A DNA stretch of 64,000 nt from DASQZK01 sp963771005 (GTDB taxonomy: Bacteria; Bacteroidota; Bacteroidia; Bacteroidales; GCA-2748055), in the NCBI GenBank assembly GCA_963771005.1, contig CAVYRO010000008.1, positions 1,488,001 through 1,552,000 on the forward strand, written 5' to 3'. The position numbers were made by a program, and so were the translations under genes. How positions within the stretch are numbered: position 1 is the stretch's first letter; the number at the start of each line of letters is the position of its first letter. The notes beneath the pieces were generated by a model, which searched no databases, was not told where the DNA came from, and worked only from the letters and a program-made list of their open reading frames with translations. Shown in pieces: positions 46,776 through 56,528 of this stretch.

Positions 46776-48536
46776 TCACTCTTGTCTAACCACGATATAA
46801 TGTCCCGGAGTCATAAATAACAGGAGTTCGGTCATGCTGCCTTTTCTTATTCTGTTCCCGTTTTTGACTTCATAGATTGTGTAATTTCCTTTCCCCCAAC
46901 CATTTAGGTTCAATTTCAAAGTACGACTTTCACTACTATCCAATGATGTGATAGGGCCCCATTTCATATCGTAGCGTTCCCAGAGTTCTTTCCAGTGTCT
47001 GACATCCGGCTGAATGGTAATGTCCAGTTCATTATTTGAAATGTTGATTTTATAATTCCCTGTACCTGTATAATTCACCAGAGGAGAACTCCCGTAGCCA
47101 AATATTTCTTTTACGGAAGGAGATGGTTTCAATACAAAGTTATCGTCAATGGTGGATGAGTAAAAATATCGCTCACCATCGCTGAAGATACTCATGTTTT
47201 TTATATATGAATATGCATACTTATCAGTCTGCCATTCTGTTGTTGATCCTGTATGATAAGGATTTAAGAGGGGTGTGTTTTTAAATATTTTACCCGCAAC
47301 TGCAAAAGAGGCAGCTTTTGCAGGAGTGCACCTGAGGTTGAGCACATGAGAGCCACTCCTGTATTGCGCATAAGCTGGCATGCTGTATTGCCACATAGCA
47401 GCCATTTGAACTCCCATCGATCTGAAAAAATCGGCCATCACCGGATACAAATAGGCGCTTTGGTTATAAAAGGTTTCAAATTCGTATACAATCTTGGCTT
47501 TGTTTTTAAATGCAGGAGTTAATGCCCAGCCATAATATTCTTTCTTTTCATAGCAATCCACATACCAGTCAGCGTAATTATATCTTGTAAGATTTTCGGG
47601 GTTTTCCTGGTAAGGATGCTTGCAAACGCTCTGTCCCGGGTAATTACAAAAAGAGACAGCTTCTACTTTGGATTCGGATATCGCTTCAAAGACGTCTTCG
47701 TGGTTGACGATCATTCTATGCCAGTTGCAACACCAGGAAATTGGTTGTTTGGCACCCGTTTTACGCACCGTCTTGTACATGTCATTAATGTAGTTCAGGA
47801 CCATGTCCTTTCGGTACTGCTTAAAGGCTGATTCCAAGTCCTCCATCTTATGCCGTTTCAACCATTTTTTATATTGTGTCGCATATACACTTTCATTAAT
47901 ATTCTGATACTTTAAATAGGATGGTTCGTTTATGATTTCCCACATCGCAACAGCAGTATCAGATTTGTATGGTAAACCCGTGTATTTATTATGCCTGTTA
48001 AGAAGCTGAGTAATATATTTTTTTTCTTTCTTTACAAAATCTTTATCGGCAATCCATTTGTCCTTTTCTTTTTTGTTATCCATCATAAAGGAATTTTTCA
48101 CCTCACCAGAGCCCATATGGTTTATGAATGTGATATATAAATACATGCCTCGCCTGGCTGCCTCAGCCTCCATGTAATCAAGCGCATCAAGAAATACGGT
48201 TTCCACGAGGTTGCCATTTTCATCTGTAAAATCCGCCGGGGTGAGATGGCTTCTGATCAGTTGGCAATCCATCAATTCCAGCTCATCCAAACTTTCGTCA
48301 GTAGCTTTTTTAATCGCCTCAGCATTTTTTTCTATTCCCACACGTCTCAACAAATTATATTCCCACGAAAGTGAAGGTTGAAGGTTCACACCCCATAGGG
48401 CTACTTCCTCACCCTTTGGGAAGTAGAGCCTTCCGTTTTCAGCATAAATAAAATTACCCTGGCTGTAGAGAAATGTGTTAATCTGAATAAATATCAGGAT
48501 GAGGAACAGTAACAATTTTTTTATTTGTTTCAACAT
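46776..48536 (-). CDS. Secreted GH5-like (clan A) glycoside hydrolase, paralogue
   Basis: The 586-residue protein has a signal peptide (LLLFLILIFIQINTFLYSQ). It is colinear with the enzyme at 36768-38549: FIYAENGRLYFPKGEEVALW, HLTPADFTDENG, the acid/base Glu in AMWEIINEPS (residue 204), WCCNWHRMI, SFCNYPGQ, and the presumed nucleophile in IVYEFETF (residue 352). The C-terminal beta-domain is also shared. The two copies lie 8 kb apart on opposite strands and differ throughout, so the duplication is not recent. The order DUF1593, T9SS protein, GH5-like, dual glycosidase, sulfatase on one strand suggests a shared enzymatic pathway. Confidence 0.83.
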   Translation of the reverse strand: MLKQIKKLLLFLILIFIQINTFLYSQGNFIYAENGRLYFPKGEEVALWGVNLQPSLSWEYNLLRRVGIEKNAEAIKKATDESLDELELMDCQLIRSHLTPADFTDENGNLVETVFLDALDYMEAEAARRGMYLYITFINHMGSGEVKNSFMMDNKKEKDKWIADKDFVKKEKKYITQLLNRHNKYTGLPYKSDTAVAMWEIINEPSYLKYQNINESVYATQYKKWLKRHKMEDLESAFKQYRKDMVLNYINDMYKTVRKTGAKQPISWCCNWHRMIVNHEDVFEAISESKVEAVSFCNYPGQSVCKHPYQENPENLTRYNYADWYVDCYEKKEYYGWALTPAFKNKAKIVYEFETFYNQSAYLYPVMADFFRSMGVQMAAMWQYSMPAYAQYRSGSHVLNLRCTPAKAASFAVAGKIFKNTPLLNPYHTGSTTEWQTDKYAYSYIKNMSIFSDGERYFYSSTIDDNFVLKPSPSVKEIFGYGSSPLVNYTGTGNYKINISNNELDITIQPDVRHWKELWERYDMKWGPITSLDSSESRTLKLNLNGWGKGNYTIYEVKNGNRIRKGSMTELLLFMTPGHYIVVRQE

Positions 48537-48594
48537 ATCCTTATTAGATTGAGTTAACTGACACCAGCATACTATAATTAAAATACAATAATAT

Positions 48595-51500
48595 TTATCT
48601 GATTATCATGATTTTACATATACCGCTAAATGTCATGGAATTTACCTTCAAATAATAGCATCCGATTGGTATTTCAGCTATGTTAATGCAGGTAGTATTG
48701 GTATTTGTATCCTCTGACAGTATTACCTTTCCATCCATACTAATTAATTTAACCTCTGCTCGTCCTTCACGAATATTTATATATAAAGAAGAGGAAGCAG
48801 GATTAGGATAAACCTTAATGTAATCAGACGAATTGGATACTATTCCAGTCAACTTTTCCAGAACTACAGATATTGTAGTATCTTTTTCCAGAAAAAAAGT
48901 ATCCTGAACAGGTTTGTATCCGGATTCCTGAATGCTATAAGAATATTCCTCTCTTGCAGGACGTTTGAATATATATATTAAACCGAAAGGATCTGATGCA
49001 AGTGGATAAGTATCAAATAAAAGCGACACATTGCCCAATGGTCCATCCGCATCACTAAGCTCAAAACGGATATCGGCCAACTTGTTGGTAAGCCTGGTTA
49101 TCAGAGTTGTGTCACCGGTAATCCAGGCAGAATCTGAAAGCGTAAAATAATCACTATGTTCCACACTGTATTCGATTTTTTCTAATCCAACTTTTGGAAG
49201 ACTAAGTTCTCCGGCACTATTTGTAATCATACGTTCATTTTTGTAATTGATTATTGCCCTGTTAACCGGATTGCCCGATGATTGGTCAAGAATCTTTAGT
49301 AAGACTGAAAACTCAGGCTTTTCTTCCATCATACTGTAGGTGAAACTGGAGTCAGCTAAGATCTCTATCCTCTTGATTATTTTAGGACTATAATTGGTTG
49401 CCAATAAGGATAGAGAGTATTGTCCATAATTTATATCGTTGACTTTTGCTATTCCCTGTTCGTCTGTAATTAATATTCTGCGATCAAATTCGAGCTTGCA
49501 ATTGGGTAATGGAAAACCCGTCTCTTCATCCACTATTTTGAATTCCACATTGTAAGATTGCCTGTTATATAAAGAGTCAATTCCAGGGAGAGTAATTCTC
49601 GTAATCGAGAATGGAGGGAGTTCTACACCAACATCCCCATCCGACAGGTTAAAGGCCCCTATAACGGTATCCGACCGGTAATTATCTCCTTCAATATAAT
49701 AAATAACAGAACTCAATTGCGAGTTCCCCGGAGCAAGCAAGCCGGAGGTTAAGGGAAGATTGGCGTTGACAGGAGAATCGGCTCTGTTGAGAAGGTATAA
49801 TTCCACTTCCCTTGTCACAGAATCCATAACTGCTAAACTATAGACCCAGGCGTTATCAGAATGCGAAGAAAGCAATTTTTTCTCCGGAATATCTTTCAGA
49901 AAATGGAAAATGTCATACAAAGCGTTTTCATTAAAGGAACGGTTTTCAGCAAATAAGGTACGACTGTTATTATGTTCAGCATAATATTTAAAAGGGAAAT
50001 GTAAAGGCCAGAGACATGCAATATCAACATTCCCATTGATGAATTGCAGAAGCATTTCGCCTACCATAAGTGATATTTCGCTCTCTGAGGGATATTGATT
50101 CGAATTCCCATCACCAATGTTATATTCCAGTGATGCAAGCTTCACACCCTCATATCCCCATACAGCCATTGTGTCTTTAAAAGCTTTTGCATCTTCCTCA
50201 TAGGTTCCACCCGTATAGTCCCAGCTGCTGGCTGAAGTTTTCATTCCCTGCTGGTTTCTCCACTCCGTAAATGAGGTTTTCCCATTTTGCCAGTACCAAT
50301 GAAAATCTACAACATCTATGTAATTTCCGGCAATCTGAAAAATTTCATGAAGTTCATCGGTTTTCTCAGCAATATATCGGTGCCAGTTTAAAATTGTTTG
50401 GGCAGTTGGGTCAGCATTTTTTATGGCAACAGCATAGCTTAAGAAGCGGTTTGCATATTCTGAAGCAGATAATTTAACTCCATTGTTATCTAAAACATAG
50501 GGCTCATTGCCAAGATAGTAATATGCATTTTGAAATCCTTTGGATTTGACATGATTCACCAATGCGACAGCTTCATTTATACCCTCCTCTTCCCGGTTAT
50601 AAACCAGGCCAGATTCAATATTTACTCCCAGTAAAGGCGTAGTTCCTAACTGAGTACAAAGAGATAAATATTCATCTACGCTCATCCAGTATTGTGGATC
50701 CACATTATTGGACGGATTATAACCTGGGTTCCAGTTATCGTCTTTATAGGTTCCGGTAGGATTATTCCAGTGATAGTAATTCGTTCCAACACCACCGGGA
50801 TAGCGCAAAATACCGGTTGACAAGGCTTTTACTTCTTTATTAAGTAAACCCTCCGGAGCGGACCAAAGCGAGTCACCTTCTGTATCATATATAAGCCCAT
50901 GACCTAATACTTCACGTGCAACAGTTCCCTGTTCATTGTCCTTAGAGAATAAAATGTATGCAGTTGAATCAGCGTTTAAAACAGCCGGATCAATCTCATC
51001 TTCACAATCAAATTCGTCCCAATAAAAAGTAAAATCATTATTAGAAGAGGTAATGATTTGAGTTCTCGAACTTCCACCTTCCTGGGCACATAAAGGCAGA
51101 CTCTCTGCTGTACCCCAACCAGCGCCAAATGCAAATGTTGGCCGGATTTCTGTCCCATCATTAATAGTATCAGTATAATAGTATATATTCTCCGACTCTT
51201 TCTTCATGGCAATAAACTGCCAATTGGTAATTTTACTATCAGCAAAATACATGGTATTGAACCAATCAGGCTTGATCTCTTTTGAGATATCGACACGAAT
51301 GGTAAATTGGGTTAAATCTTGCACGCGCACGGGAAAGGTCCATACATCCGTAAAACCAGCTTCATCTATGGTTATGGTAATTTCTGCAGTTCCAGTTGAA
51401 ACGGCACTTAGATTTCTTGATTCGTCAATTGAAATAACGCTATTATTGCTTGAACTCCAATGAGCAGATGGGGAGGAAAGGTCGATTGGTCCAACGATTT

Positions 51501-52785
51501 GATCGAGCAGTGTGGTCTCCCCTTTTGTGAGGACGACGTTGTTCGTTCTATCACAAAGCTTTACTTTATATGGATTTAAACTGATCGCTACTCCGTCTAA
51601 ATTTACATTTACCAGAGAGGAACGGTTGTTAATTAAAAGGGTTTTGGTTGCTGAAGCAAGAACTTCAAGATATTCAGGATCAGAACAGCTTGTTTGATAT
51701 AACTTTCTTCCAGAGCCGAAGTTTTTATTAAACATGCTTACCACATCATAGTGCAGTGTGGTCTGTCCACCAGACGAGTTGGTTGTGCTGGTAATAAGGG
51801 GAGCATAACCAACAGGATCCCAATGGAGAGCTACAGCAGTGCCATTGATTAAAGAATGGTAATATGCCGAAGCATGGTTTGCTGCCTGGAACGTAGCATC
51901 GCCAACCATATTTGCAGCATAGTATTCTGATACCCAAATGGGCAGACTGGTTTTCTTCCTGATTTCTGCAGCAACATTACCAAAGCATGAAGAAAGTTTC
52001 ATTAAAGTCTCCTCTGAGGCAGCAACATGAGGCCAGCCATGGATAGATCCGTCAAAAGAAATGAAATCAGCACCTGCATTATTTTCCAACCAGTAATCGA
52101 TCATATAAAGGTCGTATGAGGTGAGAACCCCACCTTTGGTCATTTCATCAGAAAAACCTTTATAAAATCCACCAATGAAAGCATCGGGTCTGACGGAACG
52201 AACGGCCGTATAAACAACATTATAGAACTCGACATATTTGACAACATCCCATGCTCCAGCGGTTTTATTCCAGAATCCTTTAAATTCATTCCATACCTGG
52301 AAATATTTTATATCGGGATAGCGAAGAGCTGCTTGTTTGCATAATTCTGCATATTCATCGAAATACTCATCTTTTACCCTGTCCTCCATGTCCCAGTCTT
52401 CGCCGCTGGTTTTCATCCAACCGGGAGCAGAACAAAGGGTAAGGATCATTTCTGCATTCATCGATCGCATAAGTTGGATACGTGAGTCCAGAGACCCCCA
52501 ACTATAAACCCCTGGTGATGGATTTGGATTCCCGGCCCCCCAACCCATAAGGTGAATATTTTGAAGCTTAACCGGAGCATTTTCAAGATTACTTTTTGCC
52601 CGTGAAACAGCAACGGAATTACCATTTTGCCAGTTGGACTGGACATGAGTGGTGCCAATACGGAACTGACTTTGCATTAATTCAGTTGAACGATCTGTAG
52701 TAACAATGATTGTATCCTGGCCAAAGATGCCCGGATTTGTAAAGCAGAAGAAGATCATTGCCAACCGGAATATATATTTATGCAT
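48595..52785 (-). CDS. Giant T9SS-secreted protein with two clan-A glycosidase domains
   Basis: The protein has 1396 residues from the ATG at 52785 (MHKYIFRLAM). Domain 1 (about 30-390) is a GH39/GH5-like barrel with acid/base Glu in FQVWNEFKG (~167) and nucleophile in IWVSEYY (~287). A bacterial Ig-like domain (~430-490) and a beta-rich segment follow. Domain 2 (~605-1065) is GH51/GH39-like: ILRYPGGVGTNYYHW, acid/base Glu in YYLGNEPYV (~761), nucleophile in LASLEYNIGD (~887). Three carboxypeptidase-regulatory-like modules (~1079-1310) and a T9SS sorting domain (KVYPNPASSSL) end it. Both active sites look intact. Activities such as xylosidase or arabinofuranosidase are possible but unproven. 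It lies 58 bp before the GH5-like paralogue. Confidence 0.83.
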   Translation of the reverse strand: MHKYIFRLAMIFFCFTNPGIFGQDTIIVTTDRSTELMQSQFRIGTTHVQSNWQNGNSVAVSRAKSNLENAPVKLQNIHLMGWGAGNPNPSPGVYSWGSLDSRIQLMRSMNAEMILTLCSAPGWMKTSGEDWDMEDRVKDEYFDEYAELCKQAALRYPDIKYFQVWNEFKGFWNKTAGAWDVVKYVEFYNVVYTAVRSVRPDAFIGGFYKGFSDEMTKGGVLTSYDLYMIDYWLENNAGADFISFDGSIHGWPHVAASEETLMKLSSCFGNVAAEIRKKTSLPIWVSEYYAANMVGDATFQAANHASAYYHSLINGTAVALHWDPVGYAPLITSTTNSSGGQTTLHYDVVSMFNKNFGSGRKLYQTSCSDPEYLEVLASATKTLLINNRSSLVNVNLDGVAISLNPYKVKLCDRTNNVVLTKGETTLLDQIVGPIDLSSPSAHWSSSNNSVISIDESRNLSAVSTGTAEITITIDEAGFTDVWTFPVRVQDLTQFTIRVDISKEIKPDWFNTMYFADSKITNWQFIAMKKESENIYYYTDTINDGTEIRPTFAFGAGWGTAESLPLCAQEGGSSRTQIITSSNNDFTFYWDEFDCEDEIDPAVLNADSTAYILFSKDNEQGTVAREVLGHGLIYDTEGDSLWSAPEGLLNKEVKALSTGILRYPGGVGTNYYHWNNPTGTYKDDNWNPGYNPSNNVDPQYWMSVDEYLSLCTQLGTTPLLGVNIESGLVYNREEEGINEAVALVNHVKSKGFQNAYYYLGNEPYVLDNNGVKLSASEYANRFLSYAVAIKNADPTAQTILNWHRYIAEKTDELHEIFQIAGNYIDVVDFHWYWQNGKTSFTEWRNQQGMKTSASSWDYTGGTYEEDAKAFKDTMAVWGYEGVKLASLEYNIGDGNSNQYPSESEISLMVGEMLLQFINGNVDIACLWPLHFPFKYYAEHNNSRTLFAENRSFNENALYDIFHFLKDIPEKKLLSSHSDNAWVYSLAVMDSVTREVELYLLNRADSPVNANLPLTSGLLAPGNSQLSSVIYYIEGDNYRSDTVIGAFNLSDGDVGVELPPFSITRITLPGIDSLYNRQSYNVEFKIVDEETGFPLPNCKLEFDRRILITDEQGIAKVNDINYGQYSLSLLATNYSPKIIKRIEILADSSFTYSMMEEKPEFSVLLKILDQSSGNPVNRAIINYKNERMITNSAGELSLPKVGLEKIEYSVEHSDYFTLSDSAWITGDTTLITRLTNKLADIRFELSDADGPLGNVSLLFDTYPLASDPFGLIYIFKRPAREEYSYSIQESGYKPVQDTFFLEKDTTISVVLEKLTGIVSNSSDYIKVYPNPASSSLYINIREGRAEVKLISMDGKVILSEDTNTNTTCINIAEIPIGCYYLKVNSMTFSGICKIMIIR

Positions 52786-52883
52786 ACTGCTAACATTTAT
52801 GAAATGCCTAAGCTTAAAGACTCTATTTGACTCTGAAATCAATTCCATATAATTTATATGTTTATACCGAGGCAATTCCTCGT

Positions 52884-54683
52884 TTACTTTTTAATTCTTT
52901 CAAACAGGAACAACCTGAAATCGATAACAGATTTCCCTGGCATTTCAAGAGCTTTAAGGATCATGGTATGTTCTCCTTTTTGCATATCAATCATTCCAAT
53001 ATCTTCTATTTTCCAGTCCTTTACATACGATTCAATACGGGGCGCAAGATCTTCATCCATTCCTTTAAGGGGTGGATCATAAGGCTCTTTGATTTTGGCT
53101 TGCAATTTTTTCTTTCCCACGGATAGTTGAATGATGGAACCTTGATCACCTACCCGGCAGGTATAATATAGAGTTACTCTGAATTTTCCATCTTCAGGGA
53201 CAGTTACTTGCCAGGTAATGCTATCCTCCAGGCTTACCCAGTTGGTAAAGAAAGAGCAGTTCGGCCATCGGTTAGATCGCATGATATTGCCATGAGCTGT
53301 TCCATCTCTTGCAGGAAGCTGCGTAAACTTCATACCAGGATGCCCTATATAAAATGGTCTCTCATCAACTTTCGGAAGTTCTTTTTCTTTTTGTTTCATG
53401 AAATCCTCTGCCACTTTCATCATCTCAGCTTTAATTTCGGGAAGATCATTGCTTAAATCATGTTTCTGATTCCTGTCAGCTGAAATATCAAACAGCCCAC
53501 CATCCTGAGACAGACGATATTTTTGACTACGGATGCTCGTTTTTTCTTGCCAATTATTCAATATATATCGATCCTTCCAGGTAGTTTCTTCCCCCGAAAT
53601 CGTATTTTTTACACTAATACCATCAAGTGGTTTTTTAGTAATACAGGGTACACCGCACATTTCACTTAGCGTGGGCAGGAGATCAGTTACAGAAATTACC
53701 CTGTCAATCTTTTTACCTGCCTTGATCCCATTGGGCCATTTCATAATCAGGGGTGATCTGATTCCTCCTTCATGCGTGCTTCCTTTTCTCCCAAGCATAC
53801 CACCGTTCCATCTCTTGCGCGCCGGACCATTGTCGCTAAAATACAGGACAATGGTGTTGTCTTCAATTCCCAATTCTTTGATTTCCAAAAGAATCCGGCC
53901 AACATTTTCGTCAATGTTTTGACACATAGCCAAAGCTGCTCTTGTCTCAGTTATGTCTTCCGTGCCGGAATATTCCAGTTGTTTAATTTCCTTGTTTTTG
54001 AAATTATCCCAATTTTTCTTTGGTGCTTCAAACGGTGTATGGGGAGTATTGAATGGAAGGTAGAGAAAAAAGGGTTTATCCTTGTTTTTCTCTATGAATT
54101 TAATACCATGATCAGTGAAATCGTCGATTATGAATCCATTACCTTGTACGATGTTACCATTGTGCTCAAGCATCGGAGAGAAATAATATCCCCAGTGGCC
54201 GGAACAAAATCCGTAAAAATCATCAAAACCCCTGGCATTAGGATGGTAGGGATATTGCGTGCCGTTATGCCATTTCCCATATGCTGCAGTTTGATATCCT
54301 GCTGCTTTAAATACCTCCGCAATTGTTGTTTCATCAATATCCAGGCGTTCACCGCCTCCACCCGTACTATATACACCACAACGGAAGTTATAACGACCCG
54401 TTAGAAGTTCTGCGCGTGTTGGGGAACAAACTGCGCATACATAAAAATTGTTAAAAATAGCACCTTCTTCGGCCAATCCATCAATATTTGGAGTACTCAA
54501 ATTAGTATTACCGTTTACGCTCAGATCTCCCCAGGCTTGATCGTCAGAAAGTATAATTATAACATTTGGATAAGTAGTTTTTGCACCCCTATTGCAGCCG
54601 GAAATCAAGAAAAGGGTTAATGTGCCGGGCAAAAGACCTAAGGCGAATAAATTTCTTTTGAATAAAATTTTAATAACACGCAT
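52884..54683 (-). CDS. Family S1 sulfatase (arylsulfatase type) lipoprotein with extra C-terminal domain
   Basis: The protein has 599 residues from the ATG at 54683, which starts the lipoprotein signal (LLPGTLTLFLISGC). The sulfatase fold shows VIIILSDDQAWGDL (metal-binding Asp pair), CSPTRAELLTGR with Cys86 as the residue matured to formylglycine, AAYGKWHNG, LPFNTPHTPF and LYFSDNGPARKRW. It hydrolyses sulfate esters after activation by an anaerobic or aerobic formylglycine-generating enzyme, which is not encoded here. The last ~120 residues (ITWQVTVPEDGKFRVTLYYT) form an added beta-sandwich common in sulfatases of marine Bacteroidota. It lies 98 bp upstream of the dual-glycosidase gene on the same strand. 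Confidence 0.92.
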   Translation of the reverse strand: MRVIKILFKRNLFALGLLPGTLTLFLISGCNRGAKTTYPNVIIILSDDQAWGDLSVNGNTNLSTPNIDGLAEEGAIFNNFYVCAVCSPTRAELLTGRYNFRCGVYSTGGGGERLDIDETTIAEVFKAAGYQTAAYGKWHNGTQYPYHPNARGFDDFYGFCSGHWGYYFSPMLEHNGNIVQGNGFIIDDFTDHGIKFIEKNKDKPFFLYLPFNTPHTPFEAPKKNWDNFKNKEIKQLEYSGTEDITETRAALAMCQNIDENVGRILLEIKELGIEDNTIVLYFSDNGPARKRWNGGMLGRKGSTHEGGIRSPLIMKWPNGIKAGKKIDRVISVTDLLPTLSEMCGVPCITKKPLDGISVKNTISGEETTWKDRYILNNWQEKTSIRSQKYRLSQDGGLFDISADRNQKHDLSNDLPEIKAEMMKVAEDFMKQKEKELPKVDERPFYIGHPGMKFTQLPARDGTAHGNIMRSNRWPNCSFFTNWVSLEDSITWQVTVPEDGKFRVTLYYTCRVGDQGSIIQLSVGKKKLQAKIKEPYDPPLKGMDEDLAPRIESYVKDWKIEDIGMIDMQKGEHTMILKALEMPGKSVIDFRLFLFERIKK

Positions 54684-54777
54684 ATTTAAATGTACGCTGA
54701 GCTTTCTATGTCTATAATTCTTCAATTTGATAGATTTAAATTCATTTAGAGCTTTCATCTAATAATTGTGCTTCGAA

Positions 54778-56217
54778 TTATTTTTTAACATCTAGTTTCA
54801 CGCGTATACATTCCCCTGCATGATAAGTTAGATTGTAAAGATCTGCTTCCTGGCTGCAATATTTTCGAATGCTTTCTACCCACTTTCCTGAATCATTAAA
54901 GCTACCGGAGGAAATTTCAACAGGCTTTTCTTTAAAGAGAAAGGAAGTAATGCGGTCGGCCATTAAATAATAATAACCATCAGTGAATAATACCATCCCC
55001 ACCGCACCATTTCGTTCATTACCACGTCGTCCCCATGTCTTCATCCCAATTTCATGCCCGTCAAGTGTCTTCAACTGCTCATAATTAGCAAGTGGATAGC
55101 TCTCCTCGGTATTAAATTCCACCATCGAAGATTTGCTGGACTTGGCCAATAATGATGCAATTTTATTTAAGGCACTATTGAGGTTGAATACTTTGTAGGT
55201 CACCTCCCATGGTTCCCAGTTAAGATCATAAACACCAGGATTCTCCCATACCAAATCAGGACCAAGCATATATAGGTTATAACCACTTCCATTGACAAAG
55301 CTCGTGATCATCAGTGATGTTGTGTTCTTATATGCTGCATTTTCGGCAATAAATGGCATCCCGGTGGGCGTATTTAATAACCTACGGATTATATCGATAT
55401 CATCGGTATAGGGGTCTGGACCGTAACAATCTATATTTTCCAATTCATCTATTTCCTGATACATTGTCTTACCGGCAACATTTGCGCGGGTGGCAATTTT
55501 ATAATCAGCTTCTTTCAAGACAGCTCCTAATTTATTGAGATAGGCCAACTCATCCTGCATACTTTGACGCGTCCATTCATGAAGATTCACCTCATTTAAA
55601 ACCTGAAAAAATACAACCCGATGGCTTTTATCAAATTTCTTTAGATGCTCAATTAACTCACTCAGCATTTTCTTTTCCGCTTTTAACAACTCTTTGTTTT
55701 TACAATCAGCGGCAAATGGTTGACCAAAATCGCCCGATTTGGATAATATGTATTCCCCTTTAGCGTCTTTCAGTAGAACTTCATCCCAATCCAGCAACCA
55801 ATCAGGTGCAAAACGAGGGTCAAGGTGTCCGCAGAAATTACTGCCACCCCAAATAATATCGAGGCGCATATCGAGATCTTTTGCTTTTTCAACCATTGCG
55901 TCCAGGGAGCTCCAGTCATATTTTCCAGGTTGAGGTTCCAGATCACGCCAGTAAAGCCAGAAGCTAAATATTCTATAACCTGCTTCATCAGCTTTTTCCA
56001 TCAGAGATGGATAATCATTCATTAAATACTCTTTGGTAGGTGATTTCCATGCCTGAACTGAGTTATATAAAAATGGTTTCCCATCTACTTCCAAATATGC
56101 TTTATTGTCAACGGTTTTGGAAATTTGTGAAACTACGGTTGTCTGAGCGAATAAACCTGCAGGCAGCATTAATACAAGGATAAATTGTATTAAGCCTTTC
56201 ATTTTTTTATCATTCAT
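54778..56217 (-). CDS. Secreted GH35/GH42-like (clan A) beta-galactosidase-type enzyme
   Basis: The 479-residue protein has a signal peptide (GLIQFILVLMLPAGLFAQ); the ATG at 56202 is an alternative start. The barrel contains FSFWLYWRDLEPQPGKYDW, a typical GH35/GH42 strand. The acid/base Glu is in FFQVLNEVNL (residue 209) and the nucleophile in GMPFIAENAAY (residue 292). The C-terminal ~100 residues (HEIGMKTWGRRGN…GMVLFTDGYYYLMADRI) resemble DUF5597-type ends of GH35 enzymes in Bacteroidota. It probably removes exposed galactose-type residues; linkage and sugar are not determinable. It sits between the sulfatases at 52884 and 56529 on the same strand. Confidence 0.75.
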   Translation of the reverse strand: MNDKKMKGLIQFILVLMLPAGLFAQTTVVSQISKTVDNKAYLEVDGKPFLYNSVQAWKSPTKEYLMNDYPSLMEKADEAGYRIFSFWLYWRDLEPQPGKYDWSSLDAMVEKAKDLDMRLDIIWGGSNFCGHLDPRFAPDWLLDWDEVLLKDAKGEYILSKSGDFGQPFAADCKNKELLKAEKKMLSELIEHLKKFDKSHRVVFFQVLNEVNLHEWTRQSMQDELAYLNKLGAVLKEADYKIATRANVAGKTMYQEIDELENIDCYGPDPYTDDIDIIRRLLNTPTGMPFIAENAAYKNTTSLMITSFVNGSGYNLYMLGPDLVWENPGVYDLNWEPWEVTYKVFNLNSALNKIASLLAKSSKSSMVEFNTEESYPLANYEQLKTLDGHEIGMKTWGRRGNERNGAVGMVLFTDGYYYLMADRITSFLFKEKPVEISSGSFNDSGKWVESIRKYCSQEADLYNLTYHAGECIRVKLDVKK

Positions 56218-56220
56218 ATC

Positions 56221-56457
56221 TTATATCTCTATTTCTTTTATTACTGCTCTTGAGTGACCCATTTCTCCATAGACGGTAGTCCGGACTTCGTCCTTTTTAC
56301 CTGTAAGTACAGGTTTTAAGCTCACTCCATCATAAGGACTATCGGCCAGGTCTCTGCCAGCCCTATCCATTAGGGTCGTTACCAAATCCACTGTACCGCA
56401 GCTTTTGTCGCAATTGTAAGTATTGTCTGTATGCATCTTTGGTAACGCCGGCATCAA
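56221..56457 (-). pseudogene. C-terminal sulfatase fragment
   Basis: About 75 codons on the minus strand read VDLVTTLMDRAG, DGVSLKPVLTGKKDEVRTTV and YGEMGHSRAVIKE. This is the portion of a family S1 sulfatase just before the WKYI segment near its end. The Cys active site and the metal-binding residues are absent. The frame upstream (about 56458-56510) continues with related-looking residues in a different phase. The fragment ends three bp before the GH35-like gene. It is a leftover of a sixth sulfatase gene. Confidence 0.65.
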
Positions 56458-56528
56458 CAGGTAATTTAGTCCACTTACACTGTTCAGCCGAATTTATTTA
56501 TAGTTGATTTTCGCATGAAATAATAGTA

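Noticed and set aside
53772..54404. 210-codon plus-strand ORF opposite a sulfatase gene
   Set aside because: The opposite strand carries a complete sulfatase with all motifs; the ORF lacks any domain pattern.
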